Part shown: piece after piece, positions 1-12,619 of the stretch
Numbering within the stretch: position 1 is the first letter of the stretch
How the letters are laid out: each line of letters opens with the position of its first letter
NCBI RefSeq assembly: GCF_048771995.1
Contig: NC_133030.1
Coordinates: 54,406,001-54,470,000, forward strand
DNA: 64,000 bases
Direction of reading: 5' to 3'
Origin: Taeniopygia guttata
Lineage: Eukaryota; Chordata; Aves; Passeriformes; Estrildidae
Program-made: the position numbers and the translations under genes
The notes under the pieces: generated by a model
Seen by the model: only the letters and a program-made list of their open reading frames with translations
Databases searched by the model: none
What the model was told of the DNA's origin: nothing

Positions 1-734
1 TCACCTAATTACCAGCTCTTCCCACTTAGCTGTAGACTACTGAGCAAGACTAATCTTTTTGACTGTGAAAAATTACATTTGTTTTAGAGCCATGCTTTGC
101 TTGTCTTCCCTTTGAGCATGTCTTCATAAAAATAAAATTTTGCATGAGCTTTTATTGATGGTATTTCTGGTGCTGGGCACCTTCCTGTCTCTTATTTTCC
201 AAATTCTTACAGACAAGAGACAAGTGTTATAATCCATTATTTAATTTTGTATCTCATTTCTCCTTTACTCCTGTCAGTTTTATCCACTTGATTCCCTGTG
301 CTCTCAAAGCTCCATGAGTCTGTGGGTAATTTCCCTGTAGGAAAGGCAAGGAACAAGTTTTTTTGGAGGAAAAGTAGTGATTTTAGTAAGTCCCAATGCC
401 TTGGCCTTTCCTAGAGCATCGAATTTTGCAGCCATAATACATCAGTGATGCAAATCCTGCCTGCACATCTGGTGTGGCTTTCCCCTGTCTTGTCTCACAC
501 TGCAGTGTGGGATTAATTTATGCAGCACTGGCTCTTGGAGAGCAGGTGAGGCTGTGGCATCCTGAGATATTTGGGTGCTTGAGAAGACCAGAAGATTGCT
601 CTTGACTCAGGAACCTCAAACCCAGCTCTGTGTGTCCAGACAGATAGGCACGCTGCTGCTTCACACCCATTCTTACCTGGCCTGCTGCAAACAATAAACC
701 CTGGGGTGGCTGGTGTGTGTCTTTCCTCCTGCAG

Positions 735-836
735 GATTCCTGTGAGCTGCCCAGATGGGAGTACAGTGATTCAAGCCTGCAGCTGGATCCTCTGCTGTAC
801 AAAATCGACAAATGAAGCTTTCAGGAACAGTAGAGT
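735..836 (+). other. Candidate internal exon, product unknown
   Basis: A strong acceptor (pyrimidine tract TCTTTCCTCCTGCAG) ends at 734 and a strong donor (AGAGT followed by GTAAGT) begins at 837. They bound 102 bases. The second reading frame is open throughout (33 codons, starting Ile-Pro-Val-Ser-Cys-Pro-Asp) and leaves two bases at the donor. The first frame is also open for 26 codons before a TGA. I recognise neither peptide. Chance pairs of splice-like signals occur every few kilobases, so this is weak evidence on its own. Splice phase would allow joining to the 35-base candidate at 7,313. No gene is assigned. Confidence 0.2.
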
Positions 837-2305
837 GTAAGTCCACAGCTGCCACAGAGTGTTTTGTGCACACGCTGTTCCCCTGCCTGATCGCCCTTTG
901 TGGGTTATGATGCATTTTCTTCCCCTCCCCTATTATGTGCAGTGAAAAAATGGCTTGTTCTGAGCATTTGAACTGATAGTTGCAGCCCCTCCTAATCCAC
1001 AGGAAAGAGAGGCTGTAGTATTTATTAGTCTGTCAATAAGGATTGCCTGAAGAGGGAAAAAAGGAGGTCTGAAATACAAACACAGAAAACAAACAACATA
1101 TATATAGCTGACATATATTCCTCAGAAATGAGCAAAGAGGCAGGAAACTGGTGTGTCCATGGTGTAGAAATGAGCTGCTACAGTGCAAGCAAGACGAACA
1201 TTATCACCTAAACCCTCACAAAAACTGCAAATCAACATTTTTCTGAGCTGAGCCACTATAAAAGAAGCACCTCTGCATTCCATTTCTAAATTAATTTGTC
1301 TAAAAGCAAAAAACCCCAATCAACTCCAACCCACACATGCCAAAACCCTGACAAATATCCAGCCAGCTCCTGTTCCTGTTGCAGTGGGGATTGTTGCTAA
1401 TTTTTCTGTAGAATGACTTGGTGCCAGACTGTTATCCTGATGCTTTTTACTTGGGCTGGAAATGTCCTGCGGCTCCTTACTTCCCCTCTTCCCTCCCCAC
1501 CCTATGATTGATTGTTCAGCATCCTGGGAAATGGAACAGAAGGCATCAGGTAAAGGGAAAACAGTAATTCCTTGTGATGCCAGAGACAAGGTCATGGATG
1601 CATCAGCAGCCAGGCTTTTCTGCATGTTTGTTAGCAGCAAATTTGGTCTGTTGGTGGCTGCATGTTGGATTAATGCCGAGTCCTGTGCTGCATAAGCAGC
1701 ATGGATAAGGTGAGGGGGTTCTGCTGAGCATTTAATGAAAGAATTTCTTGCACTAAGCTGAATCTGAAGAGTATTTTCTCACTGTGCCATAGTGAAATAG
1801 AGTGGGAATGAAGGACATAGGTACCCAATCACTGTGAATGTCATTTGACTTTGAGCATGTTTTGACTTGGAGCAAGTGCTAGAAGCAGAGCAGGGGGATG
1901 ATGTGAGCAGAGATGCCAGCTTGGCAGGGGAGAGCGGTGGGTCCAAACACAGCTGGACAGAGGGATGCACCATGTGCACCCACAAGGGATTGGCAGACTT
2001 GGCATCAAATCTCAGGCAGCCACAGTGCTTTGTTCCAGTGGTCCAGCCAAAGGCTGTCCTCTGCCACCACGCACATCTGCTGGCAGTTTCCAAACCTAAC
2101 CCCACCCAGACAGCTGGGTGACTCTGGGGACTGGTGAGGAAAAGGCTGTGGGGGGAAATGAAGTGCAGAGATGGGGGACCAGCCTTGGTGGGGAGCTGGT
2201 GATCCTTGCCTGAGAGAGAGCAGAGCTTGGATCGGTGTTGGGAGTCTCAAATGTCAGAGGCTGAATGCACTGGCTTTGGTAGGAACCACGGGTGGGTTCA
2301 TGATC

Positions 2306-2403
2306 AAGGAGAGAGGAGGAAGAAAACAGAAGGAAAAGATTAGGGGAGGAATGAAAGTGATAAAAAGAGAAAACACTGAATAGAAAGCAAAGCAGAAGGA
2401 AGA
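2306..2403 (+). repeat. Purine-rich (GA) tract
   Basis: About 100 bases are almost entirely A and G, with GAGAGAGGAGGAAG-type runs and few pyrimidines. It is a low-complexity tract without coding content. Open frames read across it are compositional artefacts. Confidence 0.7.
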
Positions 2404-3080
2404 TCCTGCCTCTCCACAGTCCTTCTGGTGCCACTCTTCCCCTGGCTGTGGCCACACTCTCAGCTTGGTGTGCCAGGGTGGCTGTGGCTACCAAGCTGCC
2501 TTCACTCGCAGTGACAGCTGGGTGCTGTTGGCCACATGAGAAAACACAGCATTTCTTGAGTGGTGAAACAGAAAATGAGACTGTACATGGGTTTTTTTGG
2601 AGTCAAGTTACAGCCCCAGCGTGGAGACCTTGGGCCTGGCAGGTGGCTGGTTCCTCATGACAGTGTCATGCTCAGAAGAGCATCTCAAGCTCTTGCAAGC
2701 ACAGAGCTCCAGGTTTAGATCTCTAAATTGACCTGCTGCTTGCAATCTGAACATCCCAAATTGAGATCCCATTAGGCAGGTGTATTGGGTCTGAGTGAGG
2801 CAGAGTTCACAGCCCCCACAGTGCTGTGCTTTGCGTTGGTAGCTGGATGGGTGTTGGTAAGAGCAGAGCAGTGCTTTGGCTACTGCTGAGCAGCAGTGCC
2901 AGTGCCCTTTTGACGTTCCTTCCCCCACCAAAGGGAATGGGAGTGAGTGAGATCCTGGAAGGGGATACAACCAGGCCAGCTGACCCAAATGAGCCAAAGG
3001 GATATTCCACACTGAATATCAGTGTGAAATCACTGAATATTAGTCAGGTCAGAGATCTAAGCTAAGGCAGAGAGGAGGAA

Positions 3081-3127
3081 GGGGGGGGGGCGCATTTCAG
3101 TGAGTTTCATTTCAGTGAGTTTTCAGT
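3081..3127 (+). repeat. G10 run followed by short tandem repeat
   Basis: Ten consecutive G residues (3,081-3,090) are followed by two imperfect copies of ATTTCAGTGAGTTTC. The G run is a likely sequencing and replication slippage site. No function is visible. Confidence 0.7.
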
Positions 3128-3882
3128 GTTTGCCTTCCAGAAGAACCGTTATGTGTGCTGATTCCTGCTTCCCAGGAAGTGTCTGAACATTGCTGCTGAT
3201 GGAAGTACAGACTGACCTTTTTCCTCTTTAGCTCTTGCACACACAGATCTCCACTTGTTTCTTTCTGCTGTAATAAAACTGCCTTATCTCACCCTGCTGC
3301 ATTCTCCATCTTAGTCTCTCCTCTGTCCCAGTGGGAAAGGGAGCGATAGAGTGACTGAGTAGGCACCTTGCATCCAGCCAGGATCAACCTGCTCCAGCAG
3401 GTAACCCCCCAGTGCTCTTTGGAGCACCCCTCATGAGCCAGCCTGCTGACCAGCAGCATTAGCCCCCACCCTGCTTGGCTGCCCTTTGCAAAGGGAGTCA
3501 CACAGGCTGCACGAAACAACCTCAGCCACGGGGCTTTTGGCTGTGACTGTGTTGGTCACTGCTGCCACAGAGAGTCACCTCATGACCTGGACTGAGCAGT
3601 GGGGAGAGCACAGTGCTCTGCAGGCCCTGAGCCCATCAGCTTCACTGGAGGCACCGAGGTCTCCTGTGTCTAGCCCCTGGGAAGCTTGGCAGGGTGCAGG
3701 ACAGTCCCATGTCACACAGTGATCCACAGCCTATTGCAGTGCATGGTACAGAGTGCTATTGCCTGGTCTGGCCTTTGCAGGGAAGGAAAAGTGGGTACTT
3801 TAAAGGAACGGCTGCTCTATTTTATCCAGCCCATCTTTGGGTACAAATAATGAATATACCTTCTTTGCCTATAGAACAAGTG

Positions 3883-3932
3883 GAGTTCTACAGGTACAGC
3901 TAGAGCAGAGTTCTATAGGTACAGCTAGAGCA
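3883..3932 (+). repeat. Two-copy 25-bp tandem duplication
   Basis: Two adjacent 25-base units, each starting GAGTTCTA and ending GCTAGAGCA, differ by a single C/T substitution (3,883-3,907 and 3,908-3,932). Near-identity indicates a recent local duplication. The surrounding sequence is non-coding. Confidence 0.85.
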
Positions 3933-6161
3933 GGTGTGCCTGCTCTCATGAAGGAGTGTGGGACAGGGTCTCTGGCTTGTTTTAGAAGAGCATGAAGTCA
4001 GTTTTACACAGTAAAGGCAATTATGTGCAAATAGCAAGTGCCACCACTGGATCTGTAGTGGCACATCATCGGGGTACTCTTTGCTTATTTGGGTTCTCCC
4101 AACACTGCCCGCAGTGGAAGAGAATGCAGATGGTAAATAGGAAAGGAAAATGAGACTCTTATTATCTGTGAGCCTAAAATGCATAATAAGAATACTGGGT
4201 TCTTCCTCCTGCCCCACCTCCCCACATCTATGCTCATTTTTAGCTAAGCCACTGTTTGATTTTGTGTATCTGTACAGTACCTGTAACTTCTGGAGTGCTC
4301 TTTTCCTCTGTAGGTGTAGCAGAAATTGTAAGTGATTTAAAGCAAGGTAGGCCATGAGTGAAATGCCAAAGCTCGAGCTGACTACATTTCATTTGGGTGT
4401 CTTTCACTTCTCAGTTCTGGACCAGCAGCCAACTGTGACTCGGGCTCCAGATAAGCAGCTACAGACAAGCAGCCATGGCAGGCAGCCTCCCCTGCCTGCC
4501 TGCTGCAGCTCTTGGAGCAGATGGTCCCAGCAAACACATTTCATAACTTTGCATCTTTAGGGTGCAGTGATCCAAGGCACTCTCAATTCAGGCCACGAAG
4601 GAATCCCTTGTCTTTCATTACTGTCTGCAACCCTGGAGATGACTGCGGATGTTTTTAGCCTGGATGGCTGTGTTGCTGCACTGTGTGTGATGCCATGTAA
4701 CTCGCAAGTAGAAATCAACCTGAGCTGCCTAATTCATCAGCTGAAGTTATTAGTTTCCTTAGTTTTTAAGCTATTATGCTGACAGCTTTTAGAAGGAAGT
4801 TTCAATTCTGCTCTAGCTAACCAGAAAAGGCTTCATTTTATTTATCCTGAGGTTGGGGGATGATTTTGTTTTCTTTCATAGAAGATTTATCTCCTCATTT
4901 TTAGATATACTCACAGGAAATTAAGAAATAAGTGCATAGCAAAAGGTGGCACTTGTTTTCTGCTGAGATTTGTGTAGTGCTGGGAAGCAGTGAGGGATGG
5001 AGATGCCAAGAAAGGCAGTGGCAGGGGTGAGGGTGAGGAGGTCATAGAGTGGTGGGACAGAGCTGGACATCGGCCTGGGCAGGAGGAGGTGGCAAAAGAG
5101 AAATGTGACATGTCCTAAGGGTCACCATGTGATATTTAGAAAGTAAAGGATGTATTTAAGCAGCTTGCAGGACAAAAAGCGAGCGGGTAAAGCTGCCTGA
5201 GGACAGAAAAACAGCCATCCTACTCCCCTATTTTTGCTGAAGGGGAACAATGTGTGTGCTGAAGCCCCGCAGGCTGAAAAGGTGGCATGTTATGTTTAAG
5301 ACCAGAGGTAACTTCATTAGAGCTGTTATATTTAGCCTGTCTTATAAAGACTATTATTTCTATGGAATATTACATAGAAACTGTTACTATGTACAACACA
5401 GTAGAAAAATGTGGTTTCTGTCCCACAGAGCTCACAATCTGCCTCTGCAAATTAACTTTGCTGAAAAAGGTTAAATGGCAAGAGGCAGGATATTTGAATC
5501 TGTGAATTATCATGTGGATGGTGAGCTCAGAGAGGGGAGTAGGTCTAGCTGAGGGACTGTCTCCTGTCCTGGTGTAGCTCTGAGATGGTGCAGGCTCCCA
5601 AGGAGCAGAGCTGGACTGAGGCCAGGCAGAGGGTGACAGCACAGAAACAGAGGAGGCTTGGGGTAAAGGTGAGAGTGGCCAGCTCTGTTCCAGCTTTGAT
5701 AATATTTTCAGATATTGACTAAGATTTAATTCCAGCCTGCCTGGATATGTTATGGATGTTACCAGTGGCAAACATGGGAACAGGGCCCTCAGAGCATCTC
5801 TACCCTCAGAGATGTACGAAGCCCAGTTGAGCAACCTATGCTGTCTGACCCTGCCAGGGCGTGCAGGGAGGACAGAGGGTTAATTGTGAGAAGCATTGCA
5901 TTGAAACTGGCACTGAAACTTGCAGCTAAGCTCTCTGCTCCCGAGGGGAGGCATGCAGCTGCTGCTTCCCCTCACACCTCTGCCCTGTACCCTAGGGATG
6001 CGCCAGAGCCCCCTCCCACCTGCCTGGCTTCCACCCAAACATCAAGAGATGACCTGAAGGGGTTGGAGGGGCGAGGTTCAGGCTCAGGATGGGATAGAGA
6101 CAGCCCTCAGTGAGCTGCCCTGCAGGGGCTGGGCATCCTTGAGGAGGTGGAGGCACTGAAG

Positions 6162-6231
6162 CATCCATCCATCCATCCATCCATCGATCCATCCATCCAT
6201 CCATCCATCCATCCATCCATCCATCCATCCA
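6162..6231 (+). repeat. (ATCC)n tetranucleotide microsatellite
   Basis: Around 17 units of CATC/ATCC are interrupted once by ATCGATCC near 6,184. On the minus strand this gives an artefactual open frame encoding repeated Met-Asp-Gly-Trp, which is not a gene. The array is long enough to be length-polymorphic. Confidence 0.95.
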
Positions 6232-7312
6232 CCTAAGTGGGTGTGAAACAGGAGCTCTGTGGCAGAGAAGAGCCTGATGGAGGTAGCTGCCCTCTGGGAT
6301 CTCCCCATCCAGAGAAAGGACTTTGCTGGTAGAGGCTGTCTGCAGGAGCAGAGCTCTGGGCAGTGCCCATATGCAGGGCTCAGGTGGTCACTTTCCACCC
6401 ACCTGTGCTTTTGGACCTGAGCTGCCTCTGGGGTTCATGCAGAAAGCCAGAGCTGGGGAAACCCCCTGTGGTAGGACTTGGCTGTGGGTGGCTTGCTTTT
6501 GAAAAGCAAGCAAGCATCACCTGGAGGAGTGCCAGACAGCTGTGAGCTGAAGCAGCACCCTGCTCTGCTCACTGGAGGAAGGCTGGGTGCCTTCTCAGTC
6601 TTCCTCATGTCCCGTGGGAGCTGCACCAGAGTCCACCAGACCCCTGAGGGGGTGTGCAGGCTGCTGTGGCGTTTATTAAGGGTGGCTTTTGGGGAGCCCT
6701 CAGCACTGATAGGATCAAGGGGCTGTGCTTTAGGGCAACAGAAGCTGCTTCCATCACTCAGCTGAGGTAGAGGTGAGCTGGAAGAGGCCTCGGTGCTGTT
6801 TTGGCAGCACGTCGCTGCTCGGTGCAGGCAGCGGGTGGGCAGGAGCCATTCAGGTGTCAGGTAGTGGCAAGGAGCAAAGAAAAACTGCTGGGAAATCATT
6901 AACCTTGGCTATAAATACTCTGTTCAATTGCCATAAACTGCATGCAGTGGTAGCTTAAGATGATGCAAACAAATGGTCACTCACTCAAGTCCTGAGCAGA
7001 GCTCCTAAACCACAATTAACAGAAATATGCTCTACTTCAAGAAACCAGTTTTATTCTATTGTTTTCTATTCAGAGCAATATTACAATGCTGGAATGTGTC
7101 TCAGCAGTGTTTTAGCCCTTGCCCATAAAAAAGAGCAAGTATTTTCAGCCAGTGCTAGACAGAGCAGCTGCCTGGTTTTGTGTCCCCAGCAGACCCTGAA
7201 TGCTGGAGAGGAAAACTCCTCCACTGGAAGCACACCTCTCCATGAGGTGGTTTCACACCATACTTGCTGAAAAGGAAGAGCTGTGGAGAGTCACTTGCAC
7301 TTTGTTTTTCAG

Positions 7313-7347
7313 CTGGGCCATCATGGTACTGCAAAACCTAATGAAAG
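7313..7347 (+). other. Candidate 35-base exon
   Basis: An excellent acceptor (CACTTTGTTTTTCAG, ending 7,312) and a consensus donor (AAAG then GTGAGC, from 7,348) enclose 35 bases. In the frame compatible with the 735-836 candidate it reads Trp-Ala-Ile-Met-Val-Leu-Gln-Asn-Leu-Met-Lys and leaves one base. It is too short for homology recognition by eye and could be chance. Confidence 0.15.
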
Positions 7348-7868
7348 GTGAGCCAGAGCTGGTTAGGAGAGGCTCAGGGATTTATTCCTTGTGGGAATGG
7401 AGCTGTACACCTGGTGTCAGAGCAGCAGCGCATTGTGCTGCCTCTAGTGATATGTGTATCCAGCAGTGGGAGATGCCAGGCATTTCTCACCTGGTAGCTC
7501 AAGTTCTGGGTGATTGGTTTGTTACCCCTCCCAAAAATCTTTCTTTTTCCCCCAAGTCTCCCCTAAAATCAATCAGGTTTTGGTCATTGGGAGCTGGAAC
7601 ATGCTACAGACCAGTACAGTTCTCTGCTTGCTTCAGCTTAACTTTGAGCTTTCTATTTCCCTGATGTAGACTCTGCTCTCCTAAGCAGTAAATAGAAGGT
7701 AGGTCTTTGAAGCATGGATGTTGAACAGAGACCTCCTCAGACTCAGATTCCCTCTGTGTTTTTATGCAGCCTCTGACTTGGTGTGCAATAGGAGTGGGCA
7801 ACCTGCTTGGCACCTTTTGTACCAAGAAGCACCTTTGCTGAGAGGAACCTACTTCAATTGATTTCCAG

Positions 7869-8001
7869 CAAGTATCTGAGGGCACACAGATTTGAGGAGG
7901 TCTTGATTTATGAGTGTCAACGCTTGGTTAGCTCGCAGCTCCAGGCTCTGTGTGGAGAAGCACCTCATCCTGAAAATGATTGTTTTAATTTCATTCTAAA
8001 G
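7869..8001 (+). other. Candidate coding exon in possible unrecognised plus-strand gene
   Basis: An open stretch of 44 codons begins after a moderate acceptor (CAATTGATTTCCAG) and ends at AAAG/GTAGAG. The peptide starts Lys-Tyr-Leu-Arg-Ala-His-Arg-Phe-Glu-Glu and ends Phe-Asn-Phe-Ile-Leu-Lys. It is amphipathic with mixed charge, more like a globular helical protein than like repeat translation. It ends in phase 0, matching the phase-0 start of the candidate at 12,620. I recognise no domain or family. The acceptor's pyrimidine tract is short, which lowers confidence. Confidence 0.22.
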
Positions 8002-10047
8002 GTAGAGGATATTAGAACCCGAAGTCTTAATGGCCCACGATAAAATATGGAATAGCAACTACCCATTACATTTGTTATTGTCTCTTTCTTCCGTAAATCA
8101 ATATAATTGAATTTCTCCTAACTTCCCCGGTATTGCATGCAGCCGTGTGCAATCACAGGGGACATTGCACAAAGATGAATAAGCGCAATGCCATTCTAAA
8201 TGAGCAAAGCACCCAGTAGCCTCTCTGAGATTTGTTTTGCAGCACACTCACGTTCTCCTGAGCTGGCCCGACTCTGTCCTGGGGGGAAGACTCCTTTCCC
8301 TGCAGCAGCTGGGACTTTCTGCAATATTTAGAAGTAGCATATGGAATTCTCATTGCCAGGACTGTCTGAGTCTCAAGAGTGGATGAGAACCACTGCTGAA
8401 AAGGCTTTTCACTGTCAGTAAATTGATTCCCAAGTGAAGCTTGTCTCTGCCTCAGTTTCCCGAGTAGTGTGACTTCACTAGCCACCTGGCTTCTCACCTG
8501 ATTTTCTTAATTTCTTTCCCTTCACCCACGTTTCCTAGTTTTTTAAAATCAATGTTGTGGGAAGCCCAGGTTCTAAGGTCCTTTCTGCAGTTCCTGCCCC
8601 AGAGCTGGCACACTACCCAGCCCCTTCCCTCTCCCAGCCTCCCTTCAGGGCAGAGCCGTGTGAGGGCTCCCTCAGGTCGAGGGGACCCCGGGAGGAAGCA
8701 AACAGCATCTTGAATGCTGGGAATTCCCCAAAGGGGTCCAGAGCCATGAGCTAAAATGCTGGGGTTTCGCTTTCCGTACTGCCTTCACTGCAAAGTGGTC
8801 GGTGCCTGCCCTCCCCGTAATTCTCCTGTGTGGACAGCACACATCTCCTTTAACAGCAGCAGCTGGACACTGAACCAGCTTTCCCTGAGCACTGGGATCA
8901 GGGCAAATCCGCCCAGATCTGGAGCCCGGGTGTGTGCCCAGGCACTGTAAACCCTTCCGAGCAGCTCTGACATGCAGCCTGTCACTAAGCCTCATCTTTA
9001 GTCCCAGCAGGGACAGAGGCAGGACCCTGGCACTTGTGCGTGGCCAGTGATGCTGTTTCCTGCAGACACTGCTGCAAAGTGCAGTGAACACATCTGCAGC
9101 TGGAAGGGATTGCAGCCAGTGCCTGGGAAGAGGGCTCCTGCTGCCCAGCCCATGCAGAAGGCCTTCACTCCCTCAGCAGCACAGGGTGAGGGCCACAGGC
9201 TCTATTCCTGGCTGGCTGCAGGCAGGCTAGTACGCTTATCAGTCATTAAGCTCCTCCCCCATCACCAAGAAACCCCCTAAAAATCCCAAACCACCATAAA
9301 AATGTGTTGGCAGAATGGGAGCGAGTCATGCAGAGCTATTTGGAAAACACGATCTTGTTTTCAAAATAGATTAATGATGGGTTTGGTGCCGGGGAGTCTG
9401 CCCTCCCCAACCCTCCCCCCCTGCCTTGGAAGAACATTCCAGGCAGGTCTGCAGTCCAGCAGTAGAACTTCCTAAAAAATAAATACAAGACTGGCTAATA
9501 ATAACAGTGCCACTACTAGTGCTACTAATAGTGTGCTTCTGGCTGGCAAGGTCTGTGCCTCTACAAACTGCTCTGAATGAGGGGAGCCAGGGATGGGGAG
9601 GTGACAAACCCAATTAACTGGGATCCACTCTGGCAGGGGCACTGGTGTCACCTGATGGAAACTTAATGGTGAGGTTAAATGGCTGCCTCACAGATCCAAC
9701 ATAGTTCGTGTTGCTCTGAGCATGAGCTAATTTGTCAATTTTTGAGACTTTTCCCACTTGTCTTACTGGAGGCCAGGCACTGGTCTTACCCCCACAGAGC
9801 CACACCAGCTGGAAGTGTTATGAGATCCAGCAGGTAATGGAGATAGAAATGATGGAAAATGCCACTTGGATATGCACTAGGCAGCTTTTTTCCTACGAGG
9901 GCTTGTTTGGAGTGACGGGAGCAGAGGAGATGTTGGGTACATTTATGTGACAGAAATTCACTTTTACAGATGACCAGCACCTGCACCTAGACAACTTTGC
10001 TTGGGGATAGTCTGGTCACCAGTGCTGCTCTAGCCCCTACCCAAATT

Positions 10048-10270
10048 ATAGAATCGTGGAATGGCTTGAGTTGGAAGGGACCTTAAAGACCACCTTTCCA
10101 GGTTTCTCAAAGCCCCATCCAACTGGGGCTTCAACAACTCCAGGGCTGGAGCAGCCACAGCTTCTCTGGGTAACTTGTGCGAGTGCCTCACCACCCTCAC
10201 AATGAAGAATTTCCTCCTAACATCTGATCTAAATCTCCCCCTTTTCAGTTTGTAGAGTTTTATTCTGGCA
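10048..10270 (-). mobile_element. CR1 LINE 3' end (5'-truncated)
   Basis: Read on the plus strand, the block opens ATAGAATCGTGGAATGG, then GGAAGGGACCTTAAAGACCACC, and later GCCTCACCACCCTCACAATG. This is the reverse complement of the avian CR1 3' region, so the element points leftwards and its ATTCTATG-type tail lies near 10,048. Only about 220 bases are present, the usual 5' truncation of CR1 insertions. There is no coding potential. The right boundary is approximate because the sequence fades into unique DNA. Confidence 0.9.
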
Positions 10271-11259
10271 GAATTAATTGTGGCACGAGCTTCCCAGCCT
10301 GAGCACAAGTGCTGCTCTGGGGGATTGATGCTGTGTCTGGCCATGAAGGATTTCAGCCACGCTTTTGGGGACGCAGGGCAGAGCGGGGCTGGGGGATTGC
10401 AGTCACATGCTGCTACTGCAGGGCTGGAGGAGAATTAGTAAAATTTGCTGCAGGATTCCCACACCCTTGCAGCAGAGACTGGCACTGCATCCCGAGGGCC
10501 TCTGATTCAGCTCTTTCTCCCCTTGGTCTCGATTGCTAGCACTGTTTTTTATCAGATGCTATGGACTATAAAGTGATTTTCCTAAAAGCTGCTATTCAGA
10601 GCAATTTCCCCCCCACCCGATGCTATTATTTAATGAAATCAATACACAGTGTTGTTACATGTTATGTTGTTTGTAAGCTATAAGCTTTCAAGCTAGGAAT
10701 TGGGACAACATTATTCAAAGCCTTTTAAATTTGCTGTGCCTGCCAGCTTATATGTTGATTGTGCCATTTTGTCCAAATAGCATCAACTTGCTAAACGGTC
10801 GTAAGAAATGTAGGTATGTTAACAAGAAGGATTAGAGTCTGTCACCAGGATTCACCTGCATGCCAGCAGCGATGTGACTTTAAATAATTTGGTTTTCCTA
10901 CCTGTTCCTCAGTTTGCTCACATGCATGTATGGCCCAGGCTCCTTCCAGGCGCTGTCAGGCAGCTCCATGTGCTGTCTGCTAAAAGGAGAGCCAAGGTGT
11001 GAGCCTGCAGAGGCTCTGGAAGTTGCATCCAGGCTGTGCCGAGCCTCCCTGAGCTCTGTGCTCTGCCAAAGCATCATGATGGAAGTTCTAACACTGTCAG
11101 CGTGTCCTCGCCCAGGGGAACCCACCTGGGTCACTGCAGCAAGGCTGGACTGTGGCTGCTGCTGAAACAGCCCCTCAGCTTCCCCTTTCTGAGCTTTTTT
11201 TAAACTGTAATTTTACAGTTGCATTAGTGCAGAGTCCAGAGCTGAACTTCTCTCCTTTT

Positions 11260-11430
11260 TCACAGGCAGGAGGTAGGGGGGCAAATGTTATTGATGAAAT
11301 ACCCCCAACTCCCCGATGAAGTTCCCTGCTCATTAAAGTGACAGGGCTGCAGCCACTCTGGCTCTTCAGTGCTTTTAGCAGTGCCCCACAGACCGAGCAG
11401 CAGCAGCGCTGCAGCTCTCAGTGCCAACAT
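11260..11430 (-). CDS. Possible first coding exon of a secreted protein (signal peptide)
   Basis: On the minus strand an ATG at 11,430 in acceptable context (ACC before ATG) opens a 56-codon frame. Its first 20 residues form a textbook signal peptide: Met-Leu-Ala-Leu-Arg, then a Leu/Ala core (AAALLLLGLWG), then Ala-Lys-Ser as a plausible cleavage site. An acidic stretch (TEEPEWLQPCHFNEQ) follows. The frame stops at 11,260, but a GTGA donor-like sequence overlaps the stop, so the exon could splice there or at an earlier weak GT. An upstream in-frame ATG at 11,460 would spoil the signal peptide, so I chose 11,430. The 150 bases upstream have more CpG than their surroundings, compatible with a conserved or promoter segment. 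I do not recognise the protein and found no second exon, so it could be a chance leucine-rich frame. Confidence 0.35.
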   Translation of the reverse strand: MLALRAAALLLLGLWGTAKSTEEPEWLQPCHFNEQGTSSGSWGYFINNICPPTSCL

Positions 11431-12619
11431 GGTATCTTTTCTTGCACGAAGATCATTCAAAGCTTTCCGCTTTGAAACAAAGCCTTTGTAGTCAGATGAG
11501 ATCCGAGGAGATGCTATCGGGTTAGGGGCTCAACGAGGTGATGAGTGAATGAATCGACTTACAAGCACACAGCCCACATCTTCTACAGATCCTTTGTTTA
11601 CATGAGACATTTCATCTACATGAGAAGATAGCAGTGAATCCCTCCCCTTCCTGGGCAGACCCAAAACTGTGTGTAAGTGATGGTGGGAGAAAATGGGGCC
11701 AGGGGAAGGGGGACAGAGGAGATGGATGTTACCAGGGATGCAATGGTCTGTCCTGCTGTTTTGCCAGTGCTGTAATGCTGGTTGGAGCAGTGGCTTTTCA
11801 CTCTTCTTTTGCCAGAAAATATCTTTGCTGGCAAATGTCCCAGTGCTGATGCAGTTGTATCACTTGAAAAGGACTTTGCTGGCATTGTTTGCTATCTCTT
11901 AAGAGCCAGTCTGAGATATTCCAGCTGAAGGAGGTTGCAATAAGCTGCATTTCCTTAGGGGCGTTTGCTGAGAGGTGTGACCCGTATCTGGGGACAGTGG
12001 GGATGCTTGGGAAGGAAAAGATATCCTGTGAAAACACGAATCAACCAACCACTTGCAAATTCATATGCATTTTTGCTACTGAAACAAAAAACGTGGAAAC
12101 AAACCGCAGGTTTTTGGGGTGCTCTCCTGCATGCCTTTTGAACCTCTGCTCTTACTGTGAGTGCTGGAAAACTGAAAACAGGAAAGGGGGAGCAGTTTCA
12201 TATTAATGAGAAGCACTAAGCCACAGAGACCAAGGGCTTTATCAGAGGAGCTCTAGGAAGTCCTGTGGTGGTGGTTTGAAGCCTGAATGGACCACCCCAG
12301 GCTTTGCAGGATGTTACTACTTGTGCAGCAGTGAATGGGAGTCCCTGGTTGTGAATTGTCCCCCTGGTGTTAGGGGGCCAGCAGGGAAAAACCAGGGATG
12401 AATTCATGCCCACAGAGAGATGTCCCATTTGAGGTCTGTGACACACACTTTGCTGTGTTCTTGTCCAGCACAAGGGAAAACTTCCCATCATGAAAGGTCC
12501 AGGTGGCACAAGTCCTGCTGTCCTGTTCTCAGCTCTCACAGAAGACCAGAAGTTGCAGGAAAGGTGTTTGTGACTGGGGCTAAATGGCTATTGTGCAATG
12601 TGCTTTCTGTCCCCTTCAG

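Noticed and set aside
1520..1550. A 30-base candidate exon before GTAAAG with a long pyrimidine tract upstream
   Set aside because: The donor is mediocre, the peptide is too short, and similar chance pairs occur nearby (for example 1,634-1,708, which has stops).
2096..2494. A 132-codon minus-strand frame
   Set aside because: Much of it is translation of the purine-rich tract (Phe/Ser/Leu-rich), with no splice boundaries or domain.
5992..6398. Minus-strand frames encoding repeated Met-Asp-Gly-Trp
   Set aside because: This is translation of the (ATCC)n microsatellite, not a repeat protein.
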